A program made the position numbers and the translations under genes. From contig NZ_CM001844.1 of NCBI RefSeq assembly GCF_000384965.1, positions 1,310,667 to 1,374,666 on the forward strand: a stretch of DNA of 64,000 nt. The letters run 5' to 3'. The stretch is from Bartonella bovis 91-4 (GTDB taxonomy: Bacteria; Pseudomonadota; Alphaproteobacteria; Rhizobiales; Rhizobiaceae). Numbering within the stretch: the first letter of the stretch is position 1; every line of letters begins with the position of its first letter. Shown here piece by piece: positions 9,659 to 18,807 of this stretch. The notes beneath the pieces are model-generated. The model was not told the origin of the DNA. It did no database searches and was given only the letters and a program-made list of their open reading frames with translations.

Positions 9659-11998
9659 ATGCGTAAAAAAAGCTTTTTATTATGCACAATCAGTGGGATT
9701 TTATTTTGTTCTTATTATAACATAAACTATGCGCAAAGTAATACTAGAGGGAGAATTTCAGCTGATATTAATAATCAACCAATGGTGCTGGATAATATTA
9801 ACGTTTATGACAAAGAAATTGCAATAGAGGCTGATCGTTATCCTTTAACAATTACAATGAGTAACGGGAATGTTTCAGGTTTTTACACTCTTAGTGCAAG
9901 GAATGGTGGAAGTATTAGTGCTATGGGTATCCGTGCAATAGCAGGGCACGTTGGTTTACTAACCTCAGATGGTAAGATCGGTCTTAAAGATTCAACCGTA
10001 ACTATCAAGCGTGGAATCGGTATAGTCTTTCAACCACAAACAATACCTCCAGGAGGATACAATACCAATGCGGTAACGCTTACTAACACAAAGTTGTTTG
10101 TTGAAAGTGGTGTAGGTATTTTGGGGCCTTTTGCAGATGGTGTAGTTATTCTTCAAAATTCAGAAATTGATGCCGATGTTTTAATAAAAAATAAAGTGCA
10201 TTCAGACAACAATAATGCTACTCTTGTACTAACAGCAAATAATTCTATCTTAAAAGGTGGTACAAGGCTTTCACAAAAAGAAGGTAGTACGAGAGTTTTT
10301 GAACAAAGAGCGACAGGTGTGACACAACATCACAATAACCAATCTTTAAGCTCTTCTACTTCAACACGAAAAATAATTCTTAATCTCAACAATGGTTCCG
10401 AGTGGACCTTAAGGGCCAGTAAAACAGAAACAGGCGAGAGAGACCATATGCTTGGTCCTGTTCGAACATCTTTAATCCTTGATATTGCTAAAAGATCTCA
10501 TTCTGACATTTCTGTAATTAATATTAATGATAGTAGCATTATTTTTGAAAGTCCGACAGAAGGTCATTATCAGACATTGTATGTGGGAGCAGAAACAGAT
10601 GGTCGTGAAGCAGTCTACAATGCAAGAGGTAATGTAAAACTCTACTTAAATGCTGAATGGAGTGATGATAAAAGAGCAGATCAACAAGCAACTGATCGTC
10701 TTCTTATCTTCGGTAATGTAACAGGAACAACAACGGTTTATGTCGATGTTTATGGAGATCCTACAGACATAGTTACCTCTGTTCCTTTGAACAAACGTGG
10801 ACTTTCTTTAATTCAAGTTTCCGGAAAAGTGGAAGAAAATTCTTTTGAATTAGCAAATGGCTATACCACAGTTCATGATTTACCTTACAAATACGTGTTA
10901 AATGCTTATGGGCCAAAATCACGACATGGTTTAGCTGATATTAACCAAAGATTGTCTGGTGTAAATCCATATAATAATGCTTTTTGGGATTTTCGTCTAC
11001 AAAATCAATACCTCCCCAACTCAAATGTAAAAGCTCTTGTGCCGCAAATGGCAAACTATTTAGTGATGCCGAATGCTCTATTCTCTGCAGGGTTCACTGA
11101 TATTGAAAATCAAAATACTCTCTTAGCCAGTATTCGTGCAATGCCATGGGAAATGAAAAACTATAAAAAGAACTCTTTCTTTTTATCTTCTTATGGAAAT
11201 AAAGCGACTTTATCATCTAACCGCACTGCTCTTGAATATGGTTATGGTGCTAATATCGGTTATGCTGCACTACAAACAGGTGTTGCGTTGGCTGCATTGG
11301 AAAACCAAAATATCTCTTCATATTTCGGTCTTTTAGGTACGTACGGAAAGTTATCTTTCACACCGCAAAGTATGGCAGATGTTAAAAAGACTACATTCGA
11401 TAAGTGGCTCTTCACAGTTTATAGCAGCATACAGCATAATGGTGGAGTGTACATCAACACGCTTTTATCATATGGTCTTTTGAGAGGAAATATCTCTAAT
11501 GCCATTATTGGTCAAACTGCAAGAGTGGATGATGCAAAAACATGGAATGCGTCCGCTACCTTAGGAAAACAGTTGATAACCAATATTGAAGGTTTGGTGT
11601 TTGAACCACAGACACAAATTGCTTATCAGCAGTTGATGTTTAATACCATTAAAGATGTTGATAAATTTAAAGTAGATATGGGAAATCCTTACCAGTGGTC
11701 AGTCCGGATGGGAGGGCGTTTGGTTAAAAATGTTAATCAATTTGAAGACGGTCGTACCCTTTCCTTCTACGGTAAACTCAATCTTATCGGTGTTTTTGGT
11801 GAAAGAAAAACAATAAAAGCTGGCAAAAAGAGCTTCCAGCTTGATCCTATAGGATCTGCAATTGAAGGGGGGGTAGGTGTTAATGCACGACTTGTTCAAA
11901 ATGTTACATTCCATGGAGATATTAGTTATCAGCAAAAACTTGAAAAAGTTGGTATATCTGGAGCTATTTTCTCAGGAACATTGCGCTACCGTTTTTAA
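9659..11998 (+). CDS. Iba-type autotransporter, second copy
   Basis: 779 residues. The signal peptide runs from MRKKSFLLCTISGIL to about NYAQS. A short beta-helical passenger with Gly/Ser/Thr/Asn-rich strands covers about residues 25-430 and lacks the long repeat array of the first gene. The barrel covers about 440-779 and ends in the aromatic YRF. The start is supported by AAGGG eight bases upstream. The barrel is nearly identical to that of the third gene and clearly related to the first. A surface adhesin role is inferred from the family; no receptor can be read from the sequence. Confidence 0.88.
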   Translation: MRKKSFLLCTISGILFCSYYNINYAQSNTRGRISADINNQPMVLDNINVYDKEIAIEADRYPLTITMSNGNVSGFYTLSARNGGSISAMGIRAIAGHVGLLTSDGKIGLKDSTVTIKRGIGIVFQPQTIPPGGYNTNAVTLTNTKLFVESGVGILGPFADGVVILQNSEIDADVLIKNKVHSDNNNATLVLTANNSILKGGTRLSQKEGSTRVFEQRATGVTQHHNNQSLSSSTSTRKIILNLNNGSEWTLRASKTETGERDHMLGPVRTSLILDIAKRSHSDISVININDSSIIFESPTEGHYQTLYVGAETDGREAVYNARGNVKLYLNAEWSDDKRADQQATDRLLIFGNVTGTTTVYVDVYGDPTDIVTSVPLNKRGLSLIQVSGKVEENSFELANGYTTVHDLPYKYVLNAYGPKSRHGLADINQRLSGVNPYNNAFWDFRLQNQYLPNSNVKALVPQMANYLVMPNALFSAGFTDIENQNTLLASIRAMPWEMKNYKKNSFFLSSYGNKATLSSNRTALEYGYGANIGYAALQTGVALAALENQNISSYFGLLGTYGKLSFTPQSMADVKKTTFDKWLFTVYSSIQHNGGVYINTLLSYGLLRGNISNAIIGQTARVDDAKTWNASATLGKQLITNIEGLVFEPQTQIAYQQLMFNTIKDVDKFKVDMGNPYQWSVRMGGRLVKNVNQFEDGRTLSFYGKLNLIGVFGERKTIKAGKKSFQLDPIGSAIEGGVGVNARLVQNVTFHGDISYQQKLEKVGISGAIFSGTLRYRF

Positions 11999-12117
11999 AA
12001 ATGTTTATATCTTTAAATAATAAAACATATATTGTGTTTTATACTTTACATAAAATACATAATAAGCTAAATGTTTTTCTAGAGATTTGGAGAAAAATAA
12101 TACTTAAGGGTATGTAG
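11999..12117 (+). repeat. Intergenic leader copy 2, before the third autotransporter
   Basis: This is the second copy of the leader found at 9532-9658, with the same AT-rich stretch and the same TACTTAAGGGTAT box before the ATG. The spacing between copies (about 2.46 kb) equals the length of one gene plus leader, so the pair arose by tandem duplication. Confidence 0.85.
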
Positions 12118-14463
12118 ATGCGTAAAAAAAGCTTTTTATTATGCACAATCAGTGGGATTTTATTTTGTTCTTATTATAACATAAGCTATGCACAAAGTAA
12201 CACGGAGGGAGCAATTAAAGCTAGTACTAAAAATGGTTCCTCTACAGTTTCTAAGGAAAATGTGAGTGTTAACGTAGGGGGGGGGGTTGCAGTAAATGCT
12301 GATGGCTCTTCTGCGACAGTTACAATAGTAGGAGGAGATGTTTCAGGCTTTTATGCTCTTAGCGCAACGAGTGGTGGAAGTATCTATGCTACAGGCATTC
12401 GTGCTACAGGTAACGTTGGTTTGCTCGCCTCAGATGGTAAAATCAGTCTTAAAGATTCAATCGTAACTGTCAATCGAGGAGCTGGTATTGTCTTCTTTTC
12501 TTACCAAGAACCACGTGAATCAAAATCAAATAATAACATAATAAAGTTTTTCAACACAAAGCTTTCTGTCGGAAGTGGTATGGGTATTTTAGGACCTTTT
12601 ACAAACGGTACAGTAATCCTTAAAAATTCAGAAATTGATGCCGATGTTTTAGTAAAAAACAGAGCGCGTAAAGTAAATAGTAGTGGTATCCTTATACTAA
12701 CAGCAGATCACTCTATTTTAAAAGGTGGTACAAGGATTTTACAACAAAAAGATATAGATGAAATAAAAGCGCGATTGATCGATGCAGAGGAGTACAGTGA
12801 TAGAATTAGAGGGGGGCCTTTACAGCAGAAAATAGTTTTAACTCTCAATAATGGTTCCAAATGGATCTTAAGAGCTAGTAAAATGGAAACAAAAGTGGAA
12901 GATAATATGCTTGCTCCTTTCCAAGAGCGTTTAATTCTTAATATTGCTAAAAGGTCGCGTTCTGGTATTTCTGTACTTAATATCAATGATAGTAGTATTG
13001 TTTTTGAAAGTCCGACAGAAGACTATTATCAAACATTGTATGTGGGAGAAACATTGTATGTGGGAGAAAGAGTACCTGATACTCAAGCAGTCTATAATGC
13101 AAAAGGTAATGCGAGGCTTTATTTAAATACTGATGGACAAAGAGCTGATCGTCTATTTATTAAAGGCGATGTGTCAGGATCGACAACAGTATATGTTAGT
13201 GTCGATGGGGATATTATAGATGTAACCAATTCTCTTCTTTTGGGTAATCTTCCTTCTTTAAATGAGCGAGGAGTTTCTCTGATCCAAGTTGACGGAGAAG
13301 CAACAGAAAATTCCTTCAAGCTAGCTAATGGGTATATTACAATCAATAATACACCTTATAAATATGTGTTGAGCGCCTATGGACCAACCTCGCACGGTGG
13401 TCCGGCTAGTAAGAAAGAAAAATTATATAAAAGTAATAATAATAATTTTTGGGATTTTCGTCTGCAAAATCAATACCTCCCCAACTCAAATGTAAAGGCT
13501 CTTGTGCCGCAAATAGCAAACTATTTAGTGATGCCGAATGCTCTATTCTCTGCAGGGTTCACTGATATTGAAAATCAAAATACTCTCTTAACCAGTATTC
13601 GTGCAATGCCATGGGAAATGAAAAGCTATAACAAACTTTTCTTTTTCATATCTTCTTATGGAAATAAAGCGACTTTATCATCTAACCGCACTGCTCTTGA
13701 ATATGGTTATGGTGCTAATATCGGTTATGCTGCACTACAAACAGGTGTTGCGTTGGCTGCTTTGGAAAACCAAAATATCTCTTCATATTTCGGTCTTTTA
13801 GGTACGTACGGAAAGTTATCTTTCACACCGCAAAATATGGCAGATGTTAAAAAGACTACATTCGATAAGTGGCTCTTCACAGTTTATAGCAGCATACAGC
13901 ATAATGGTGGAGTGTACATCAACACGCTCTTATCATATGGTCTTTTGAGAGGAAATATCTTTAATGCCATTATTGGTCAAACTGCAAGAGTGGATGATGC
14001 AAAAACATGGAATGCGTCCGCTACCTTAGGAAAACAGTTGATAACCAATATTGAAGGCTTGGTGTTTGAACCACAGACACAAATTGCTTATCAGCAGTTG
14101 ATGTTTAATACCATTAAAGATGTTGATAAATTTAAAGTAGATATGGGAAATCCTTACCAGTGGTCAGTCCGGATGGGAGGGCGTTTGGTTAAAAATGTTA
14201 ATCAATTTGAAGACGGTCGTACCCTTTCCTTCTACGGTAAACTCAATCTTATCAGTACTTTTAGCGATGGGGGAACGGTACAAGTTGGAAAGGAGGGGTT
14301 CTATTTTGATCCTATAGGACCTGCAGTTGAAGGGGGGGTAGGTGTTAATGCACAGCTTGCTCAAAATATTACATTCCATGGAGATATTAGTTATCAGCAA
14401 AAACTTGAAAAAGTTGGTATATCTGGAGCTATTTTCTCAGGAACATTGCGCTACCGTTTTTAA
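12118..14463 (+). CDS. Iba-type autotransporter, third copy, with in-frame G10 tract
   Basis: 781 residues. The first 22 residues match the second gene except for one position (NINYAQ versus NISYAQ), and the last 340 or so (barrel, ending YRF) are almost the same, while the passenger between them differs. A run of ten G (12277-12286) encodes Gly54-Gly56 and the first base of Val57. Gain or loss of one G would truncate the protein early, so expression may switch on and off. Further G runs occur at 12811-12816 and 14331-14337. As read, the frame is intact. Confidence 0.88.
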   Translation: MRKKSFLLCTISGILFCSYYNISYAQSNTEGAIKASTKNGSSTVSKENVSVNVGGGVAVNADGSSATVTIVGGDVSGFYALSATSGGSIYATGIRATGNVGLLASDGKISLKDSIVTVNRGAGIVFFSYQEPRESKSNNNIIKFFNTKLSVGSGMGILGPFTNGTVILKNSEIDADVLVKNRARKVNSSGILILTADHSILKGGTRILQQKDIDEIKARLIDAEEYSDRIRGGPLQQKIVLTLNNGSKWILRASKMETKVEDNMLAPFQERLILNIAKRSRSGISVLNINDSSIVFESPTEDYYQTLYVGETLYVGERVPDTQAVYNAKGNARLYLNTDGQRADRLFIKGDVSGSTTVYVSVDGDIIDVTNSLLLGNLPSLNERGVSLIQVDGEATENSFKLANGYITINNTPYKYVLSAYGPTSHGGPASKKEKLYKSNNNNFWDFRLQNQYLPNSNVKALVPQIANYLVMPNALFSAGFTDIENQNTLLTSIRAMPWEMKSYNKLFFFISSYGNKATLSSNRTALEYGYGANIGYAALQTGVALAALENQNISSYFGLLGTYGKLSFTPQNMADVKKTTFDKWLFTVYSSIQHNGGVYINTLLSYGLLRGNIFNAIIGQTARVDDAKTWNASATLGKQLITNIEGLVFEPQTQIAYQQLMFNTIKDVDKFKVDMGNPYQWSVRMGGRLVKNVNQFEDGRTLSFYGKLNLISTFSDGGTVQVGKEGFYFDPIGPAVEGGVGVNAQLAQNITFHGDISYQQKLEKVGISGAIFSGTLRYRF
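12277..12286 (+). repeat. Homopolymeric G10 tract within a coding region
   Basis: Ten consecutive G in an AT-rich genome, 160 bp after the start codon of a surface-protein gene. Tracts of this length and position are typical contingency loci elsewhere. Tract length could also be a sequencing or assembly error. Confidence 0.9.
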
Positions 14464-14572
14464 AAATATTATTTTTCTTTAATCAAAAAGTTAGTACGAT
14501 GTCTTTGTCTTTTGGAGATGCTAGAGTTTTATGCTTTACCAAAAGGAATTGATCTACTCAAAAAGTTCTTTT

Positions 14573-15736
14573 TTATTTTTGAGAAAGAATTAAGGCAGGG
14601 GAAGTGTTTTGATTAGCAATTGGAAGTGTTTGAGCACTAAGTTGTTTTTGTATCTGTAAAGCTAATAAACGTGCTGATTGAGCATTCATATTAATGTCAA
14701 TCAAAGCTTTAATATTTGAATCGATATTTCTAGCTAATGTTTTAACAAGTTCCGGTTGAATACCAATTAAATCAATTGTAGAATTAATTTTAGCTTTTGC
14801 AATTAAAGTCGAAGCAATTGAATCTTGAATATTATTTTGAAGACTTTTAAGGAGGATGTCCCGTATTTCAGGGGATAATTGATCAACATCCTTCATTTTC
14901 ACAAAATCTACTAAAGAAATACCATCTGCAACTATTTTAAACTCAGCTTTTGCTTTATTTAATATTTCACTATTTTTTGCATTGTCCCCAACAGCTTTTT
15001 GAGCATCATTATATGTTATTTTATTAGCCCACGAAGAATCAGCAGTGTAATGATTTTTTGTTTGAATAAAAGCATCTTTTAATTTTTGAAAGGTTTTTTG
15101 TGCCGTATCAAACGCCACTTTGGCCGCATCAAAATTTGTTGTTGTGTCTGTATTAAAAATATTCTTCAAAATGCCCTTAGACATATCGATTGTACCATCA
15201 ATATTAAAAATGCCAAAGTTCAATTCTGGACCACCAGTTTCAATGCTATCAACATAGACAGTTAGACCTTCACGCCTATAAAAAGAAGGAACTTTGGCTT
15301 TCATTCCACCATTAGCAATAATACTCCTTGCACTAACAAAAGCCTCTTCAATAGCATAGGAGAGATCTTTTACATGTTCCGCAATACGATCTTGAATCTT
15401 TGAAAGATCTTCAGAACTATTTGTGTATGCAGAAATCACCAACTTTTCAATTGTATTTAACGAATCTTTGGTAAGATCAACCACAGCTTTTGCAACTTCA
15501 ACCTGCTCCTTGCTCTGCTTAATAGCATCAACAACTGAAGCTATTGTAGCACTGCCATATTTCATCATTGATGAAATTGATTCATAAGCAGTATGATCTG
15601 ATGTATTGCGAAGCTTTAAATCTATTTTGTGCTGATTGAACGCTCTGTCTAAATAATTATCAATTGATTGCGGTGTTTGTTGTGATGTTTGCAACGCAAC
15701 AATTGCTGATTGGTTTGTAAATAAGTTTACAGCCAT
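14573..15736 (-). CDS. Divergent flagellin (FlaA-like)
   Basis: 387 residues from the ATG at 15736, which has GAGAG nine bases upstream; a TTG 21 bp earlier has no such support. The flagellin N-terminal D0/D1 region is visible (LFTNQSAIVALQT, SDHTAYESISSMM, VVDAIKQSKEQVEVAKAVVDLTKDSLN), as are a Bartonella-like middle (YRREG, TVYVDSIETGG, ELNFG) and the C-terminal helix (DINMNAQSARLLALQIQKQL). The usual segment around STGLRI reads HKIDLKLRN instead. It either forms the main filament in an altered form or is a secondary flagellin. It sits downstream of fliP after a 200-bp leader. Confidence 0.85.
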   Translation of the reverse strand: MAVNLFTNQSAIVALQTSQQTPQSIDNYLDRAFNQHKIDLKLRNTSDHTAYESISSMMKYGSATIASVVDAIKQSKEQVEVAKAVVDLTKDSLNTIEKLVISAYTNSSEDLSKIQDRIAEHVKDLSYAIEEAFVSARSIIANGGMKAKVPSFYRREGLTVYVDSIETGGPELNFGIFNIDGTIDMSKGILKNIFNTDTTTNFDAAKVAFDTAQKTFQKLKDAFIQTKNHYTADSSWANKITYNDAQKAVGDNAKNSEILNKAKAEFKIVADGISLVDFVKMKDVDQLSPEIRDILLKSLQNNIQDSIASTLIAKAKINSTIDLIGIQPELVKTLARNIDSNIKALIDINMNAQSARLLALQIQKQLSAQTLPIANQNTSPALILSQK

Positions 15737-15778
15737 AATTATAGCTCTCAAAGACAAAATAAATGGGATATGGATATG

Positions 15779-15797
15779 CTAGGGGCTCTCCCCCAAG
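15779..15797 (-). promoter_or_regulatory. Small hairpin in the flagellin 5' leader
   Basis: GGGG (15782-15785) can pair with CCCC (15791-15794) around a five-base loop, with two flanking pairs beyond one mismatch. It is 43 bp upstream of the flagellin start and is the only GC-rich spot in an AT-rich leader. FlbT acts on flagellin leaders in other Alphaproteobacteria, so a post-transcriptional role is conceivable, but this is inference. Confidence 0.35.
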
Positions 15798-15939
15798 CTT
15801 GCATCAAAACAATAAATATCTATTAGCAATATAAATTAAAGTATATATTTATATTATAATAATAAAATACTTTGTAAAGTATTTTTATACTTAAAATATA
15901 AATATATATCTAATATAGTTAATGGTTATATTAACTATA

Positions 15940-16701
15940 TTAAAAAGACCTTATTAAACTTCCAACAAGCAGATTCCAGCCGTCGATTAAAACGAAAAAT
16001 AAAATTTTAAATGGTAAAGAAATAACTGTTGGTGGAAGCATCATCATTCCCATAGACATGGTCAATGTTGCTACAACAAGATCTATTACCAAAAAAGGTA
16101 AAACAATAAGAAAGCCAATTTCAAATCCACGGCGTAACTCAGAAATCATAAAAGCAGGAACTAAGACACGAAAATCGATATCAGCCCCTGTTTTAACATT
16201 AAAAGAAGGATCAGAAAGATCCACAAACAAATCAAGGTCTTTTTCACGAACCTGCGATATCATAAATTCACGAAAAGGTTGACTAATTTTTTCTATCGCT
16301 TTCTGTTCACTGATTTCATTTTTTATTAACGGCTGGACACCCTGCTCCCAAGCAGTATTAAATGTTGGCGCCATCACATAAAAGGTCATAAATAAAGCCA
16401 ATGATATCATCACGAGATTGGAAGGTGTTGTTTGCAACCCTAAACCTGAACGCAAAAGTGAAAAGGCAATAACAAAACGAGTGAAACTTGTCACCATAAT
16501 TAACAAACCAGGCGCCACTGACAAAACGGTTAACAAGCCAAAAAGCTGAACAATCCGCCCACTAATTTTGCCGTCAGTCGGTGCTAAGAGCCCCGAAAGA
16601 CCACCAGTGCTTGCCAAATTTGTTTGTTGTGCAAACACGTCTGTAGCATCTGTTGTTACCAACAAAAGCATCATGAATACAAAACCGACAAATTTTTTCA
16701 T
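15940..16701 (-). CDS. fliP: FliP, flagellar export gate protein
   Basis: 253 residues: an N-terminal signal segment (to about DVFA, residue 24), then the FliP core with SFTRFVIAFSLLRSGLGLQ, the APTFNTAWEQGVQPL loop, and the C-terminal helices ending GWNLLVGSLIRSF. FliP, FliQ and FliR form the export pore in the inner membrane. The ATG overlaps the fliL stop by four bases (ATGA). It is the last gene of the flgBC-to-fliP operon. Confidence 0.97.
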   Translation of the reverse strand: MKKFVGFVFMMLLLVTTDATDVFAQQTNLASTGGLSGLLAPTDGKISGRIVQLFGLLTVLSVAPGLLIMVTSFTRFVIAFSLLRSGLGLQTTPSNLVMISLALFMTFYVMAPTFNTAWEQGVQPLIKNEISEQKAIEKISQPFREFMISQVREKDLDLFVDLSDPSFNVKTGADIDFRVLVPAFMISELRRGFEIGFLIVLPFLVIDLVVATLTMSMGMMMLPPTVISLPFKILFFVLIDGWNLLVGSLIRSF

Positions 16702-17195
16702 TGTTCTATTACCATACTCGAAATCAAAATATTGCTTATTTTATCGTCAGAACGAATTTTAGCACGATCAAAAAGATCAGCACGTAAATTCATTAAACCC
16801 GATGGTCCTTTTACCTGTTCAATTGTCATTTGATGTAAAAACAATAAAAAATCATTCGATATATCGGCTACCATATCCGGTGAAATATTTTCACCAGGTT
16901 TAACAACTAAAGCAACTTCCATTCGAATCCAAGTTTTCTCCGATACCGCCATATTAGTCAAAATAGGAGGCAAAATAATCATATGTGAATCGGACATAAT
17001 TAAACTTGCTGAAGTTTTTGTCACCGGTTCTTTAAAATCATTGGAACTTTGTGTTACTTCTTTACTCACCCATATACCAAGAAGCCACCCAGAAGCTGCA
17101 GCAACAACTGTCAAAACAACCCCAACAATCAATAATGTTTTCACACCATTGTCTTTTTTTTCTGTTTTTTCTTCTTCTATCAGCGCTTCTGCCAT
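16698..17195 (-). CDS. fliL: FliL, basal-body-associated protein
   Basis: 165 residues with one N-terminal membrane helix (about 20-42, LLIVGVVLTVVAAASGWLLG) and a periplasmic domain typical of FliL, which surrounds or supports the stator. The ATG at 17195 follows a short gap after flgH and its stop overlaps fliP. Length, topology and position all agree. Confidence 0.92.
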   Translation of the reverse strand: MAEALIEEEKTEKKDNGVKTLLIVGVVLTVVAAASGWLLGIWVSKEVTQSSNDFKEPVTKTSASLIMSDSHMIILPPILTNMAVSEKTWIRMEVALVVKPGENISPDMVADISNDFLLFLHQMTIEQVKGPSGLMNLRADLFDRAKIRSDDKISNILISSMVIEQ

Positions 17196-17304
17196 AAGAA
17201 CCCCTTATTATACGCAAATAATGAAGTAAAATTATTTCGTTTATTGCCTGCGATTATTATTAAACAAATCTCAAATTTTAAAAGACCCTTATAATATAAT
17301 TGAA

Positions 17305-18030
17305 TTAAAAAGGTGCAATTTGATTGAGTAACTGTTGACCGTAAGGAGGTTGTTGTATTTCACTCATACGTCCACGCCCTCCATATGAAATGCGTGCTTC
17401 AGCAATTTTGTCATAATCAATCATATTATTGCCAGAAATATCACGTGGACGAACCACCCCTGCGATATTAAGAATACGCATTTCATAATTAACCCGCACC
17501 TCCTGCGAACCACTAATAACCAAATTACCATTTGGCAAAACATCCGTTACAACAGCAGCAATTGAAAGGCGAATATTTTCTTGTCGCTCTACTTTACCAT
17601 CACCTTTAGATTGATTTGATGATGATGCTTCAACACCACCTGCAAGCTTTTCTAAAAATGAATACTCTGTTCCAACAGTATATTTAGAACTTGAATCACG
17701 CTTTAAGTCACTTTTATTGTTGAAACTGGCACGGTCATTAATAAATATTTGCACAGTTAACACATCACCAGGCTTCATTGCCCGTGGATCACGATAAAAG
17801 TTGTTGACGACATTAGGACGATAAAGCGAATATTTGCTTTCCTTGGGAGCCGGCGGATAAAAATGAGCCGCGCGTGAAGGTGCAAAGCCTAAATCCGCAC
17901 GCACGGGAGAAAAATCTGGTGCCGAATTAAAATCCTTCGGATTATAAGAGCAAGCAGCCAATGGCACTAACATCAAGATTATGCCAGCCTTTAAAAAAAA
18001 GTGCAAAGAATATCTATGATCGTGTTTCAT
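17305..18030 (-). CDS. flgH: FlgH, L-ring lipoprotein
   Basis: 241 residues from the ATG at 18030, which has GAGAGTG just upstream; an in-frame TTG 15 bp earlier is less likely. The signal peptide ends in the lipobox LAAC (Cys about residue 27), so the protein is lipidated in the outer membrane. The body has the FlgH motifs KPGDVLTVQIFINDRASFNNKS and the C-terminal block NMIDYDKIAEARISYGGRG. It forms the L ring around the distal rod. Confidence 0.96.
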   Translation of the reverse strand: MKHDHRYSLHFFLKAGIILMLVPLAACSYNPKDFNSAPDFSPVRADLGFAPSRAAHFYPPAPKESKYSLYRPNVVNNFYRDPRAMKPGDVLTVQIFINDRASFNNKSDLKRDSSSKYTVGTEYSFLEKLAGGVEASSSNQSKGDGKVERQENIRLSIAAVVTDVLPNGNLVISGSQEVRVNYEMRILNIAGVVRPRDISGNNMIDYDKIAEARISYGGRGRMSEIQQPPYGQQLLNQIAPF

Positions 18031-18048
18031 TTTTTTCACTCTCAATTA

Positions 18049-18807
18049 TTACTTTGTATCAACCACTTGTTGTGTTTGTTTCTTTTTTGCCGACGCTTGT
18101 TGTGCACTCACAAGTATTTGCGTCAATTCAGCTGATTTTTCAGGAGGCAACTCATTCATAATAGCACTTGATATTTTAGGACTAAGCTTAAGCACAAGTG
18201 AAGCTGCCACAAGATCACTCATCAAAGCTAATTGAGCAGCAGCTGCATCGGGACGCATTTTTGAAATAATCTCAACCAAAGAATCCTCTGCCAGAGCCAA
18301 AAATTCATTGCGTTTTTCAAGCCAAACTTCATACTCACGCCGTTTTTCTTCTAGAATTTTCACACGCTCATTAATTTGATCGCGTAATTGTTCCAATTGT
18401 TGACGTTGCAATTGAAAACGCGCATCTGCAGCCTGGCTACCAATATTGTCACAAAAACGTTCTACCTCTTCTGTCTCTTTCTTAGACATACTCTGTGTCG
18501 ATAAAACAGATGAAGCCTTTGTCTCTGGAGTATTATCTGTAAGTATCTCTGCAGACGTTGTTGCAGATGCTTTTGTAGGTGTTGTTGTAGATTCTTTTAC
18601 CTGATTCAACCTGTTTTGTGCAGATTTAACCTTCTTTGTGGATGAAGGAGCTGACGCCGATTTTTGTGTTGGATTGACAACAGAAGCAAAAATAAACTTT
18701 GGTGTGGGGCTTAAATCAAGCGCGCCTTGCGCATAACCTTTACCCATTCCACACACAATGAGCATCGCCACATAAAACCAAGAAGAATAAAATTGTAATT
18801 TTATCAT
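18049..18807 (-). CDS. MotE-like periplasmic protein (chaperone of MotC)
   Basis: 252 residues: an N-terminal signal peptide (to about GYAQG, residue 28), a Ser/Thr/Lys-rich linker, a strong coiled coil (about 135-180, FQLQRQQLEQLRDQINERVK) and a C-terminal helical MgtE-N-like domain (MRPDAAAAQLALM, MNELPPEKSAELTQIL). MotE in Sinorhizobium has this layout, lies between flgI and flgH, and stabilises MotC in the periplasm. It overlaps flgI by four bases and ends 18 bp before flgH. Confidence 0.82.
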   Translation of the reverse strand: MIKLQFYSSWFYVAMLIVCGMGKGYAQGALDLSPTPKFIFASVVNPTQKSASAPSSTKKVKSAQNRLNQVKESTTTPTKASATTSAEILTDNTPETKASSVLSTQSMSKKETEEVERFCDNIGSQAADARFQLQRQQLEQLRDQINERVKILEEKRREYEVWLEKRNEFLALAEDSLVEIISKMRPDAAAAQLALMSDLVAASLVLKLSPKISSAIMNELPPEKSAELTQILVSAQQASAKKKQTQQVVDTK

